Shown here one piece after another: positions 1-7,123 of a stretch of 19,930 bases of DNA. Location: contig JAFAEX010000210.1 in the NCBI GenBank assembly GCA_023423795.1, forward strand, positions 1 to 19,930. The letters are read 5' to 3'. The position numbers and the translations under genes were made by a program. Origin of the DNA: Chloroflexota bacterium. Its GTDB lineage: Bacteria; Chloroflexota; Chloroflexia; Thermomicrobiales; UBA6265. The notes under the pieces were generated by a model. The model saw nothing but the letters and a program-made list of their open reading frames with translations, ran no database searches and had not been told where the DNA came from. Within the stretch, counting starts at the first letter, position 1, and each line of letters begins with the position of its first letter.

Positions 1-669
1 CTCGATGCGCCGCGCCGTGGCGGGGTCGCCGAGGTCGTACAGCGCACGCTCGGCGGCGCGCATCACCGCCGGCAGGTGCGGGTTGGCATCTGCCACCTGC
101 GCCGCCCAGGAGAGGGCGCGGTCGTGCAGCCCGCGGGTGGGCGGCGCGAACGAGAGGTGCTCCAGCGCGGCGACGATCTCGTCGGGATCGGCGCCGGCGA
201 GGGCGTCCAGCAGCGCGGCGCGGCGGTCGGGGTCCTTCAGCGGCGACCAGGCGGATTCGCCGCGCCCGCCGGCGGCGGCGGCTTCGAGCGTTTCCAGTGC
301 GGCGGCCGTCAACGTGCCGGGCGGGAGCGTACCGGGGGATGCCATCAGGGCATCGAAGCGGCGGGCGGCGACGCGGGTGTGGAGGGCGGGCGGCCAGTCG
401 CCCCAGGCGTCCTCCAGCAGCGCCGCCAGTTCCTCGGCGACGGCGCCCTCCCCCGGCAGCAGATCGCAGCAGGCGGCCAGCGTCTCCGGGTCGGGGTCTC
501 CCAGGCGGACGGCTTTGCGGAAGCGGGCGAGGGCCGTCACCTCGTCGCCCTCGGCGAACGCCGCCCAGCCCTGCTCCGTGAGCCGGCGGTAGCCAGGAAT
601 GCCGGGCGCTCGGTTGGGCGGCGTGGCGGCGATGGCGCACCCCTCGCGGCGAACGGCTGATGGGTTCAC
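1..669 (-). CDS. TPR-like repeat protein, C-terminus cut by window edge
   Basis: The reverse strand is open from a GTG at 669 to position 1 with no stop, so the C-terminus lies outside the window. The peptide is rich in Ala, Leu and Glu and made of short amphipathic helices. The segment GYRRLTEQGWAAFAEGDE, followed by VTALARFRKAVRLGDPDP, has the spacing of a tetratricopeptide repeat (W/G-A-F...A-F-x-A-V-x-L-D/G-P). Such proteins are usually scaffolds; no enzymatic motif is visible. The start is uncertain: the frame is closed by a TAA at 709-711, GTG 669 is the only conventional start between it and the TPR segment, and it has no clear Shine-Dalgarno sequence. The gene diverges from the sulfur operon across about 640 bases. 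Choice of strand rests on sensible protein composition here, against Arg/Ser/Pro-rich nonsense on the plus strand. Confidence 0.6.
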   Translation of the reverse strand, partial: MNPSAVRREGCAIAATPPNRAPGIPGYRRLTEQGWAAFAEGDEVTALARFRKAVRLGDPDPETLAACCDLLPGEGAVAEELAALLEDAWGDWPPALHTRVAARRFDALMASPGTLPPGTLTAAALETLEAAAAGGRGESAWSPLKDPDRRAALLDALAGADPDEIVAALEHLSFAPPTRGLHDRALSWAAQVADANPHLPAVMRAAERALYDLGDPATARRIE

Positions 670-815
670 ACATTGTCGCGCCGTGAAGGGGTGCTCGCGC
701 GTTCCTGGTTACCGGTGCGGCGGGCGTGCCCGGTCGCGCGTGGGCTCCGCGGACGCGAACGAGGGCGGTTGCCACACGCGCATGGACGCCGCCAGCGTCA
801 CCCAAACCGTCAACA

Positions 816-890
816 CGAGCCTGTCGAGGGAACTCGACTTCTCGACTCCTCGACTCGTGAACGAGATCCCTCGACGGGCTCGGGATGACG
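816..890. repeat. Dispersed hairpin repeat, copy 1 (degenerate)
   Basis: The left arm (816-836) is shortened and altered. The right arm (861-890) is nearly the full 30-nt consensus, beginning ACGAGATCCCTCGAC and ending CTCGGGATGACG. The spacer contains TCTCGACTCCTCGACTC, the complement of the AGTCGAGG octamer seen after several stop codons. It is the most decayed of five copies (others at 6982, 10058, 12421 and 19741) and sits in a divergent intergenic region, so it is not simply a terminator. Confidence 0.85.
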
Positions 891-944
891 ACGGAGGCGG
901 TTCCGAAACGCGCCGTACCGCGATCGGGCATCGGCGGGCTGGAC

Positions 945-983
945 ATCCGTATCGGTCTGGCAACAACCACCATCCCCGGGCGG
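945..983. repeat. Single unit of the ~50-nt dispersed repeat
   Basis: The stretch ATCCGTATC...GGCAACAACCACCATC...CCCGGGCGG matches 10405-10445 (TCCGTATC...GCAACCGCCATC...CCCCGGGCGG) and 12601-12636 with scattered mismatches. It follows hairpin copy 1, just as the related units follow copies 3 and 4. Confidence 0.55.
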
Positions 984-1220
984 TCGGCGAGGGTCCCGGC
1001 ATGCGAGACGCCACCATCGACGTACGGAGATGATGGCGTCCGCGTCATTCAGGCAAACACCGCAAGACCGGACGATGGATGGGTGGCGCGCCCATTCGCG
1101 CGTCGAGCGGCGAAGTCCCCGCCGCTCCGCGGTTCGGCGATTCGGACGCTTCGCCCAAAATCCATAAACCCAATGGACATTGCAGACAACTAAACGCTGG
1201 AAACTGGTGGTCGAAACCCC

Positions 1221-1249
1221 TTGACATCATGCCCGCGGAGCCCTAGTGT
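1221..1249 (+). promoter_or_regulatory. Sigma70-type promoter of the sulfur operon
   Basis: TTGACA at 1221-1226 is a perfect -35 box, followed after exactly 17 nt by TAGTGT at 1244-1249 as a -10 box. Transcription would begin near 1256, leaving a 5' leader of about 55 nt before the 47-aa ORF. It is the best promoter seen in the window and lies directly ahead of the operon. Confidence 0.65.
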
Positions 1250-1266
1250 GGCGCTCTCGGCAAATG

Positions 1267-1288
1267 ATCTTGATCGAGAACTCAAGAT
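1267..1288 (+). promoter_or_regulatory. Inverted repeat in the operon 5' leader
   Basis: ATCTTGA (1267-1273) and TCAAGAT (1282-1288) form a perfect 7-bp inverted repeat with an 8-nt centre, just downstream of the predicted transcription start. This AT-rich dyad stands out from the GC-rich surroundings. It could be a repressor operator or a leader hairpin; no specific regulator is recognised. Confidence 0.4.
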
Positions 1289-1309
1289 TGACCCCGGAGG
1301 CTTTCGGCG

Positions 1310-1453
1310 ATGGCGGCTCCCACCCCCGCGCACAACCGACAACGGGCGGGGCGGGACCCGGTGATCCGGCGCTGGGGCTTCCGCTACGTCTTCTTCTCCA
1401 ACAACACCCCCTTCGATGCGCCGAACCGCAGCGAGCCCTGTCCGGCCGCCTGA
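1310..1453 (+). CDS. 47-aa small protein or leader peptide ahead of siroheme/sulfite genes
   Basis: ATG at 1310 lies 9 nt after a CGGAGG Shine-Dalgarno sequence (1295-1300) and reads 47 codons to TGA 1451-1453. The first half is basic (about seven Arg) and contains RWGFRYVFFSNNTPFD; the end is SEPCPAA. It is the first ORF after the strong promoter. I do not recognise a family. It has no signal peptide, transmembrane segment or metal motif. It may be a true small protein or a regulatory leader peptide; its single Cys codon near the end is weak support for cysteine attenuation. A GC-rich hairpin follows at 1516-1545, before the first enzyme gene. Existence is supported by ribosome-binding site, promoter and position; function is unknown. 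Confidence 0.6.
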   Translation: MAAPTPAHNRQRAGRDPVIRRWGFRYVFFSNNTPFDAPNRSEPCPAA

Positions 1454-1515
1454 GCCGATCCGGTCCCGATTTCCCTTCATTCCTCCCGAAACCCGATGCC
1501 GCGTCCCGATGGACG

Positions 1516-1545
1516 CGCCCGGCCGCGCCTTGCCTGCGCCGGGCG
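1516..1545 (+). promoter_or_regulatory. Candidate attenuator hairpin between small ORF and first enzyme gene
   Basis: CGCCCGGC (1516-1523) and GCCGGGCG (1538-1545) form a perfect 8-bp GC stem with a 14-nt loop, in the 142-nt gap between the 47-aa ORF and the next gene. There is no U-tract. In high-GC DNA such stems arise by chance, so the attenuator role is inference from position. Confidence 0.3.
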
Positions 1546-1595
1546 TGGTCGTCGTGCCCGTCCCGCCGACGCCGGCGGGAAAGGTGGTGCGTTCC

Positions 1596-2252
1596 ATGCC
1601 CTCGTCCATGTACCCGATCGCGCTCGATTTGCACGACAAACCCTGCCTCGTCGTCGGCGGCGGCCACATCGCCGACGACAAACTGGACGCGCTGCTCGCG
1701 GCCGGCGCCCGCGTCACCGTCGTCGCGCCGGAGGTGCGGCCACGCATCGCCGCGCTGGCCGCCGATGGCCGGATCGTCCTCCGCCGGCGGGCGTACCGGC
1801 CGGGCGACGTCGCCGGGGCGTTCCTGGTGATCGCCGCGACCGACGACCGCCCCGCCAACGCCCGCGTCGCCACCGACGGCCGCGCCGCCGGCGCGCTGGT
1901 CAACGCGGTGGACGACATCCCCTTCTGCGATTTCTTCGCCGTCGCCATCGTGCGCCGGGGCGACCTGCAACTGGGCATTTCCACCAACGGCCGCAGCCCC
2001 GCCTTCGCCCGCTGGATGCGGGAGCGGCTCGATGCCGAGATCCCTGCCTCCTACGCCGGGTTGCTCGCCGCCCTCGGGGAAACCCGCGACGCGCTCAAGG
2101 CCCGCGGCCCGGTCCCGGACTACCCCCACTGGCAGACCGCGATCGGCGCCGAAATCGCCGGCGAACGCGACGGTGATGCCCCGGCGACGATCGCGGCCCG
2201 CCTGTTCGAACGCCTCTCCGGCCCGGCCCGAGCCGAGGAGGTTCCGGCATGA
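1596..2252 (+). CDS. Precorrin-2 dehydrogenase / sirohydrochlorin ferrochelatase (siroheme synthase N-terminal domain type)
   Basis: This 218-aa protein corresponds to the N-terminal half of CysG (Met8p/SirC type). It should oxidise precorrin-2 to sirohydrochlorin with NAD+ and may insert iron to give siroheme. Visible signatures are the Rossmann motif VVGGGHIADDK (residues 19-29), AATDDRPAN (80-88), NAVDD (103-107, with the Asp expected to be catalytic) and LGISTNGRSPAFARWMRE. The start at 1596 is chosen because GAAAGGTGG lies 8 nt upstream and conserved residues begin at MYPIALDL; ATG 1608 and GTG 1584 are alternatives. The frame is open further upstream but reads as a Pro/Arg-rich tail. 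It overlaps the next gene by 4 nt (ATGA), so translation is probably coupled. It supplies the cofactor for the sulfite reductase downstream. Confidence 0.9.
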   Translation: MPSSMYPIALDLHDKPCLVVGGGHIADDKLDALLAAGARVTVVAPEVRPRIAALAADGRIVLRRRAYRPGDVAGAFLVIAATDDRPANARVATDGRAAGALVNAVDDIPFCDFFAVAIVRRGDLQLGISTNGRSPAFARWMRERLDAEIPASYAGLLAALGETRDALKARGPVPDYPHWQTAIGAEIAGERDGDAPATIAARLFERLSGPARAEEVPA

Positions 2253-3127
2253 GCACCCAGCACCAAGCACCCGGCATCCGCGGCAGCGTCGCCATCGTCG
2301 GCGCCGGCCCGGGCGACCCGGAGTTGATCACCGTTCGCGGGCTGGCCCGGTTGCGCGCGGCCGAGGTCGTCGTCTACGACCGGCTGGTGGACCCGCGGCT
2401 GGTGGCGGAAGCCCCGGCCGACGCCGAGCGGATTTTCGTCGGCAAGGCCGCCGGGTTCGCCGCGCTCGACCAGCGCGCCATCGAGCGGGTGCTGGTGGCC
2501 CGCGCCCGTGCCGGATTGCGGGTGGTGCGGCTCAAGGGCGGCGACCCGTTCGTCTTCGGCCGGGGCGGGGAGGAGGTCGCCGCGCTGGTGGCCGCCGGCG
2601 TCCCGGTCGAGGTGGTGCCGGGGCTCTCCTCGGCGCTGGCGGTGCCGGCCGCCGTCGGCATCCCCGTCACGCACCGGGGGGTGTCCGCCGCGTTCACCGT
2701 CGTCACCGGCCACGAATCGCCGGAGAAGGACGGCGGCGCGCTCGATTGGGACTGGCTGGCGGCGACACCCGGCACGCTGGTCGTGCTGATGGGGCTGGGC
2801 ACGCTGGCCGCGACCCGCGACCGTCTGCTCGCCGCCGGGCGCGACCCCGATACCCCGGCCGCGGTCATTTCCGCCGGCACCTGGCCGGACGAGCGCGTCG
2901 TGTCCGCGCCGCTGGCCGCACTGCCGGAAGCGGTCGCCGCCGCGCAGGTCGTTTCCCCCGCTCTGCTGGTGATCGGCGACGTGGTCGCCTTCCGGGAGCG
3001 CTTCGCCCCCTCGGCGCTGGCCGGACCGGGCGTCGGCGCGGTCCGCGCCGGCGGGCATCCGCTTCCGGCCGCATTCCCGCCGGTCGCCGCCGCGGCGGCC
3101 GCCAACGACGGAGGCACCGATGGCTGA
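2249..3127 (+). CDS. cobA: Uroporphyrinogen-III C-methyltransferase (SUMT)
   Basis: This 292-aa SAM-dependent methyltransferase adds methyl groups at C2 and C7 of uroporphyrinogen III to give precorrin-2, substrate of the preceding gene product. Signatures are VGAGPGDPELIT (17-28), VVRLKGGDPFVFGRGGEE (92-109), VPGLSSALAVPAAVGIPVTHRG and VVTGHE. Length is slightly above a stand-alone SUMT (about 250-280 aa); the extra is a short N-terminal leader and an Ala-rich C-terminal tail. It overlaps the previous gene by 4 nt and cysH by 8 nt. CysG is thus encoded as two separate, translationally coupled genes. SUMT also serves cobalamin synthesis, but the neighbours point to siroheme. Confidence 0.93.
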   Translation: MSTQHQAPGIRGSVAIVGAGPGDPELITVRGLARLRAAEVVVYDRLVDPRLVAEAPADAERIFVGKAAGFAALDQRAIERVLVARARAGLRVVRLKGGDPFVFGRGGEEVAALVAAGVPVEVVPGLSSALAVPAAVGIPVTHRGVSAAFTVVTGHESPEKDGGALDWDWLAATPGTLVVLMGLGTLAATRDRLLAAGRDPDTPAAVISAGTWPDERVVSAPLAALPEAVAAAQVVSPALLVIGDVVAFRERFAPSALAGPGVGAVRAGGHPLPAAFPPVAAAAAANDGGTDG

Positions 3128-3881
3128 GACGATCGCGCCCGGGCGAGCCGACGTGCTCCCGGCGTCCGAAATCGACGAACTGGCGGCGGCGTTCGAGGAC
3201 CGGCCGCCGGAGGACCTGCTGGGCTGGGCGATCGGGCGCTTCGGCGGCCGGCTGGCGCTCGCCACCAGCCTGCAGGCCGACGGCATGGTCGTGCTCGACA
3301 TCGCCCGCCGCATCGACCCGGCGATCCGCGTCATCACCGTGGACAGCGGCCGGCTGCGGCAGGAAACCTACGACCTGATCGACCGCGTGCGCGACCACTA
3401 CGGCATCGCGATCGAGGTCCACGCCCCGGACGCCGCCGACCTCTCGGCCTTCTCCGGCGAGCACGGGGCCAACCCGTTCTACCGGAGCCTGGAACTGCGG
3501 GTGCGCTGCTGTGAGATCCGCAAGGTCGCCCCGCTCACCCGCGCGCTGGTCGGGCTGGACGCCTGGATCACCGGGCAGCGGCGCGACCACGCCCGCACCC
3601 GCCGCACGATCCGCAAGGTCGAACTGGACGCCGCCCACGGCGGCATCGTCAAACTCAACCCGCTGGCCGACTGGACCGAGGGCCGCGTCTGGTCTTACCT
3701 CCGGGCGAACCGCATCCCCTACAACGCGCTCTACGACCACGGCTACACGAGCATCGGCTGCGCCCCGTGCACCCGCCCGACCGCGCCCGGCGAGGACCCC
3801 CGCGCCGGCCGCTGGTGGTGGGAAGGCGCCGCCCCGAAAGAGTGCGGGATGCACTGCCGCATCGACTGGAATTCGCTGTGA
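3120..3881 (+). CDS. cysH: Adenylyl-sulfate (APS) reductase, CysH family
   Basis: This 253-aa enzyme reduces activated sulfate to sulfite. PAPS-reductase-family motifs are ATSLQADG (48-55, PP-loop-like), VITVDSGRLRQETY (71-84), WITGQRRDHARTR (149-161) and the C-terminal ECGMH whose Cys242 should be the nucleophile forming the S-sulfo intermediate. The pair C130-C131 together with C214 and C217 (CAPC) is the [4Fe-4S] pattern of assimilatory APS reductases and is absent from E. coli-type PAPS reductases, so APS is the likely substrate, with thioredoxin as probable reductant. It overlaps cobA by 8 nt. The octamer repeat AGTCGAGG begins 2 nt after its stop. No ATP sulfurylase is present in the window. 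Confidence 0.93.
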   Translation: MAETIAPGRADVLPASEIDELAAAFEDRPPEDLLGWAIGRFGGRLALATSLQADGMVVLDIARRIDPAIRVITVDSGRLRQETYDLIDRVRDHYGIAIEVHAPDAADLSAFSGEHGANPFYRSLELRVRCCEIRKVAPLTRALVGLDAWITGQRRDHARTRRTIRKVELDAAHGGIVKLNPLADWTEGRVWSYLRANRIPYNALYDHGYTSIGCAPCTRPTAPGEDPRAGRWWWEGAAPKECGMHCRIDWNSL

Positions 3882-3883
3882 CG

Positions 3884-3899
3884 AGTCGAGGAGTCGAGG
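3884..3899 (+). repeat. Two tandem AGTCGAGG octamers just after the cysH stop
   Basis: AGTCGAGG occurs twice in tandem at 3884-3891 and 3892-3899, starting 2 nt after the TGA. The same octamer follows the stop of the FrhB-like gene (6945-6968) and of the LuxR-type gene (19034-19041). Its complement fills the spacers of hairpin copies 1 and 2. Confidence 0.75.
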
Positions 3900-3953
3900 A
3901 GACGACGGGTCGGCACGCTCCTCGTCGCACCCAGCATTCAAGGAGATCGGGCC

Positions 3954-5669
3954 GTGAAGAGCCTGCGTCACCACGAGAAAATCAACCAGGTCGAGCGCTG
4001 GAAGGAGAGCCGCCACCCGCTGGACGTCAAGCAGGCGGTGCTGGAGGTGTACGCCCGCGAAGGCCCGGCCGCCATCGCGAAGGTCGAGGGCGAGGTCGAA
4101 CGCCTGAAGTGGGTCGGGCTCTACCCGCAGCGCCAGGGCGGCGACGCCTACATGCTGCGGATCAAGATCCCCGGCGGCCGCCTCACCGCGGCGCAGGCCC
4201 GCCTCATCGGCGAACTGGCCCACCAGCACGCGCGCGGGCCGGCGCCGCACCCACTCTGGGGCGACGGCTACCTCGACCTCACCACCCGGCAGGACATCCA
4301 GTTCCACTGGATCAGGCTGGGCGCGGTGCCCGACATCTGGTCCCGGCTGGAGGCAGCCGGGATCACCACCGTGCAGGCCTGCGGCGATTCCGCCCGCAAC
4401 GTGCTGTGCTGCCCCGTGTCCGGGCTGGACGCCGACGAGGTGCTGGACGCCTACCCGGTCGCCGTCGCGATCAGCGCCTTCTTCACCGGCAACCGCGACT
4501 ACGCCAATCTGCCGCGCAAGTTCAAGATGAGCGCGACGGGGTGCCGCGAGGATTGCGCGCAGGCGGAGATCAACGACGTCGCCTTCGTGCCCGCCCGCTT
4601 CGACGACGGCTCCCCGGAGGGCCTCGTCGGGTTCAACCTGCTGGTCGGCGGCGGCCTCTCCGACGGGCCGCGCCTCGCCTCGGACGTGGACGTCTTCGTC
4701 CGCCCGGAGGACGCGGTCGAGGTGGCCCGCGCCGTCGCCCAGCTCTACGGCGAACTCGGCGACCGCGACAACCGCTGGACCAACCGGCTGCGCTACCTCG
4801 TGCAGGAACTGGGGCCGGAGCGGTTCCGCTCCGAACTCGCGGCGCGGGCGCGCATCCCCCTGCCGCCGGCCGGGGAGCACCTGACCCGCCGCTACCGCGG
4901 GGACCACGTCGGCGTCCACCGCGAACATCGGCCCGGCCGCTCCTACGTCGGTCTCAGCGTCACCGTCGGTCGCATGTCCGGGCTGGACCTGGTCGAGGCG
5001 GCCCGGCTGGCCGAGGTCTACGGCGACGGCGAGATCCGGCTGGCCACCGACCAGAACCTGATCCTCACCGGCGTTCCGGACGAGAACCTGGACGCCCTGC
5101 TCGCCGAACCCCTGCTGGAACGGCACTCGCCCTTCCCGAAACCGTTCCAGCGCGGCGTCGTCGCCTGCACCGGCAACGAGTTCTGCCGCCTCGCCATCGT
5201 CGAGACCAAGGCGCGGGCGCTGGAGTGGGCGCGGGAACTGGACGAGCGGGTCGATCTCGGCGGGGGAGACATCGTCCGCCTCCACTTCTCGGGCTGCTCG
5301 GCCTCCTGCGCCCAGCCGCAGATCGCCGACGTCGGGTTCCGGGGCGAAACGGCGAAGACCGCGGATGCCATCGTCGAGGCGGTGGACATCGGGCTCGGCG
5401 GCAGCCTCGGCCGCGATGCCGCCTTCGGCGACTGGGTGGACGGCGCGCGGCCGGTCGCACAGGTGCCGGACGCGCTGGCCGGCGTCTTCGCCCGCTACGC
5501 CGCCGAGCGACGGCCCGGCGAACCGTTCCACGCCTGGGCGCGCCGCCGCGAGCGCGGCGATCTTCGCCGGGCATTGTCCGATGGCGTCGCCAATGGCGCG
5601 GCCAGGAGCCCAGCCAACGAAGCCGACGCCGCCAGCACCGGCCCGGCCGGGAACGGAGCCGCCCTGTGA
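3954..5669 (+). CDS. sir: Siroheme / [4Fe-4S] sulfite reductase (NirA/Sir family)
   Basis: This 571-aa protein has the two-fold repeated ferrodoxin-like layout of assimilatory nitrite/sulfite reductases. It would reduce sulfite to sulfide with six electrons at a siroheme coupled to [4Fe-4S]. Cluster ligands are visible as CTGNEFC (C405, C411) and FSGCSASC (C448, C452), the usual CX5C...CX3C. Other family motifs are TTRQDIQFHW, ACGDSARNVLCCPVSG, KFKMSATGCREDCAQAEIND and LLVGGGLSDGPRLA. GTG 3954 is the start: AAGGAG (3940-3945) sits 8 nt upstream and homology begins at once. Nitrite is the alternative substrate, but cysH immediately upstream favours sulfite. The C-terminal 40 residues are Ala/Gly-rich. 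It overlaps the following FrhB-like gene by 4 nt (GTGA), implying coupled synthesis of donor and reductase. Confidence 0.92.
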   Translation: MKSLRHHEKINQVERWKESRHPLDVKQAVLEVYAREGPAAIAKVEGEVERLKWVGLYPQRQGGDAYMLRIKIPGGRLTAAQARLIGELAHQHARGPAPHPLWGDGYLDLTTRQDIQFHWIRLGAVPDIWSRLEAAGITTVQACGDSARNVLCCPVSGLDADEVLDAYPVAVAISAFFTGNRDYANLPRKFKMSATGCREDCAQAEINDVAFVPARFDDGSPEGLVGFNLLVGGGLSDGPRLASDVDVFVRPEDAVEVARAVAQLYGELGDRDNRWTNRLRYLVQELGPERFRSELAARARIPLPPAGEHLTRRYRGDHVGVHREHRPGRSYVGLSVTVGRMSGLDLVEAARLAEVYGDGEIRLATDQNLILTGVPDENLDALLAEPLLERHSPFPKPFQRGVVACTGNEFCRLAIVETKARALEWARELDERVDLGGGDIVRLHFSGCSASCAQPQIADVGFRGETAKTADAIVEAVDIGLGGSLGRDAAFGDWVDGARPVAQVPDALAGVFARYAAERRPGEPFHAWARRRERGDLRRALSDGVANGAARSPANEADAASTGPAGNGAAL

Positions 5670-6940
5670 CCGCCGCCTTCGCGATCCGGGACGCGATGAA
5701 CGACATCGCGGAAGCGCCCGGCAAGACCTGGTTCTGGGAACTGGAACGGGCGGTGATCGACGCCAACCGCTGCATCGAGTGCGGGGCGTGCGTGGCCGCA
5801 TGCCCGTCCGATTCGCTCGGCGTCGGCGCGGACGGGCTGCCGAAGCTGGTCAAGATGTGCACCGGCTGCTCGCTGTGCTGGGATTTCTGCCCGCGCGGCG
5901 GCCTCCGCTACGAGGCGCTGCCCCGGCTCGTCCTCGGCGAGGAGGACGTCTGGAAGCTGACCGGCAACGGGAGCGCCAACGGACACGAGAACGGGCACGG
6001 CAACGGCAACGGCAACGGCCACCGCGGGCTGGGCGCCACCCGCGAGGCGTGGACGGCGCGGGTGAAGACCGACATTCCGGGGCAGCAGGACGGCGGCGTG
6101 GTCAGCGCGCTGCTGATCGCGCTGCTCGAAGCGGGCGAACTGGACGGCGCGCTCCTGGCCCGCCAGAGCGGGCGCGAACCGTGGAAGGGGGAGGCGTTCC
6201 TCGCCCGCACCCCGGAGGAGGTCGTCTCCTGCGCCGGCAGCTTCTACAACCAGACGCTGGCGTTGGCCCACCTCGACCTGAAGAAACACGCGCCGGACCT
6301 GCCGCCCAACCCGCGCATCGCCGTCGTCGGCACCCCCTGCGAGATCCAGGGGCTGCGCGCCATGCAGGCCCGCCCGTGGTACTGGGGCGCGTCGCGGGTC
6401 GATGCCGTGGTGCTGACGATCGCGCTGCTGTGCACCAAGAGCTTCGACTACGAGGGGCTGATGCTGCGCGAGATCCAGAGCCAGCGCGGCTTCCCGCTGG
6501 CCGACGTCGCGAAGATCGACATCATCCGCGGCAAGCTCTACGTCTACGGCCGCGAAGGCGCGACGCTGGTGGAGGAGCCGATCCGCGCTTTCCACGGCGC
6601 GGCGCTCAAGGGCTGCGACGAGTGCGCCGACTTCCTCGGGCACGTGGCCGACATCGCGGTCGGCAGCGTCGGCAGCGCCGACGGCTGGTCCAGCGTGCTG
6701 GTTCGCACCGAGGTCGGCTCGCGCGCGTTCGCCGCCGTCCGCGACCGGCTCGACGTGCGCGACCTCGACAAACCGCAGGCGATCGAGAAGCTCGACCAAC
6801 TGGACAAGTCGGTCGCCTTCGCCACGCTGCCGCGCCCGTTTGACCCGGACGCGCCGCTCTTCATCGACTACGCCGAGCACGTCGAGCACTACGCCGGCAC
6901 CGAACGCGCCCCGGTCGGGCATGAGCCGGTGCGGTACTGA
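5666..6940 (+). CDS. FrhB/FpoF-family F420-type iron-sulfur flavoprotein, probable electron donor to sulfite reductase
   Basis: This 424-aa protein has two N-terminal ferredoxin motifs, CIECGACVAACP (C36, C39, C42, C46) and CTGCSLCWDFCP (C65, C68, C71, C75), then an Asn/Gly/His linker (about residues 100-121). FrhB_FdhB N- and C-terminal domains follow, with PGQQDGGVVSALL, VGTPCEIQGLR (C225), ALLCTKSFDYEG (C256) and GCDECADF (C317, C320). The family comprises the F420-oxidising subunits FrhB, FpoF and FqoF, which pass electrons from F420H2 through FAD and iron-sulfur clusters. The start is GTG 5666, with GGAG (5655-5658) 7 nt upstream; it overlaps the sulfite reductase by 4 nt. ATG 5696 is a weaker alternative. 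The inferred job is an F420H2- or ferredoxin-linked reductase for Sir. F420 specificity is not proven, because the same domain serves other acceptors. Confidence 0.85.
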   Translation: MTAAFAIRDAMNDIAEAPGKTWFWELERAVIDANRCIECGACVAACPSDSLGVGADGLPKLVKMCTGCSLCWDFCPRGGLRYEALPRLVLGEEDVWKLTGNGSANGHENGHGNGNGNGHRGLGATREAWTARVKTDIPGQQDGGVVSALLIALLEAGELDGALLARQSGREPWKGEAFLARTPEEVVSCAGSFYNQTLALAHLDLKKHAPDLPPNPRIAVVGTPCEIQGLRAMQARPWYWGASRVDAVVLTIALLCTKSFDYEGLMLREIQSQRGFPLADVAKIDIIRGKLYVYGREGATLVEEPIRAFHGAALKGCDECADFLGHVADIAVGSVGSADGWSSVLVRTEVGSRAFAAVRDRLDVRDLDKPQAIEKLDQLDKSVAFATLPRPFDPDAPLFIDYAEHVEHYAGTERAPVGHEPVRY

Positions 6941-6944
6941 GCCG

Positions 6945-6968
6945 AGTCGAGGGGTCGAGGAGTCGAGG
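6945..6968 (+). repeat. Three tandem AGTCGAGG octamers after the FrhB-like gene
   Basis: AGTCGAGG (6945-6952), GGTCGAGG (6953-6960) and AGTCGAGG (6961-6968) begin 4 nt after the TGA at 6938-6940. They are complementary to TCTCGACTCCTCGACTC inside the spacer of hairpin copy 2 (7016-7032), so the RNA could form an alternative fold. Confidence 0.75.
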
Positions 6969-6981
6969 AGTCCGCAAATCC

Positions 6982-7066
6982 CGTCATCCCGAGCTTGTCG
7001 AGGGATCTCGTCGCTTCTCGACTCCTCGACTCGGGCACGAGATCCCTCGACAAGCTCGGGATGACG
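6982..7066. repeat. Dispersed hairpin repeat, copy 2 (perfect 30-bp arms)
   Basis: Left arm 6982-7011 and right arm 7037-7066 are perfectly complementary over 30 bp, with a 25-nt spacer. Compared with copies 4 and 5, both arms carry matching changes (GCTTGTC paired with GACAAGC, instead of GCCTGTC with GACAGGC), so pairing is preserved. It lies 41 nt after the last gene of the sulfur operon and may act as its terminator or 3' RNA stabiliser. Confidence 0.9.
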
Positions 7067-7123
7067 GGGCGGCACCCACCACTCGCCACTCCGTCGTAGC
7101 GCCCAGCACCCGTGGAGGTCGCC

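Larger units (their letters stand above)
670..1220. other. Non-coding divergent intergenic region
   Basis: No convincing gene is visible between the start of the TPR-like gene and the sulfur operon promoter. Open frames here give Arg/Ser/Pro-rich peptides without ribosome-binding sites. The region holds hairpin copy 1 (816-890) and one degenerate unit of the roughly 50-nt repeat (945-983). A segment near 1025-1045 (GATGATGGCGT) recurs at 10235-10245, suggesting that an older copy of a composite element occupies 816-1050. Confidence 0.6.

Noticed and set aside
1416..1595. Longer N-terminus for the precorrin-2 dehydrogenase
   Set aside because: The extension is Pro/Arg-rich, not part of the family and lacks a ribosome-binding site; conserved sequence begins right after ATG 1596.
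3954..5669. Assignment as nitrite reductase
   Set aside because: The family includes both activities, but overlap and order with cysH and siroheme genes, and absence of nitrate or nitrite transport genes, favour sulfite. Nitrite is kept only as an alternative.
2865..5801. Very long open frames on the minus strand opposite the sulfur operon (also 5495-8350 and 16215-19625)
   Set aside because: These are antisense shadows of high-GC codon use. The plus strand encodes recognised enzymes with motifs and ribosome-binding sites, whereas the minus-strand peptides are Arg/Pro/Ala/Gly-rich without family features.
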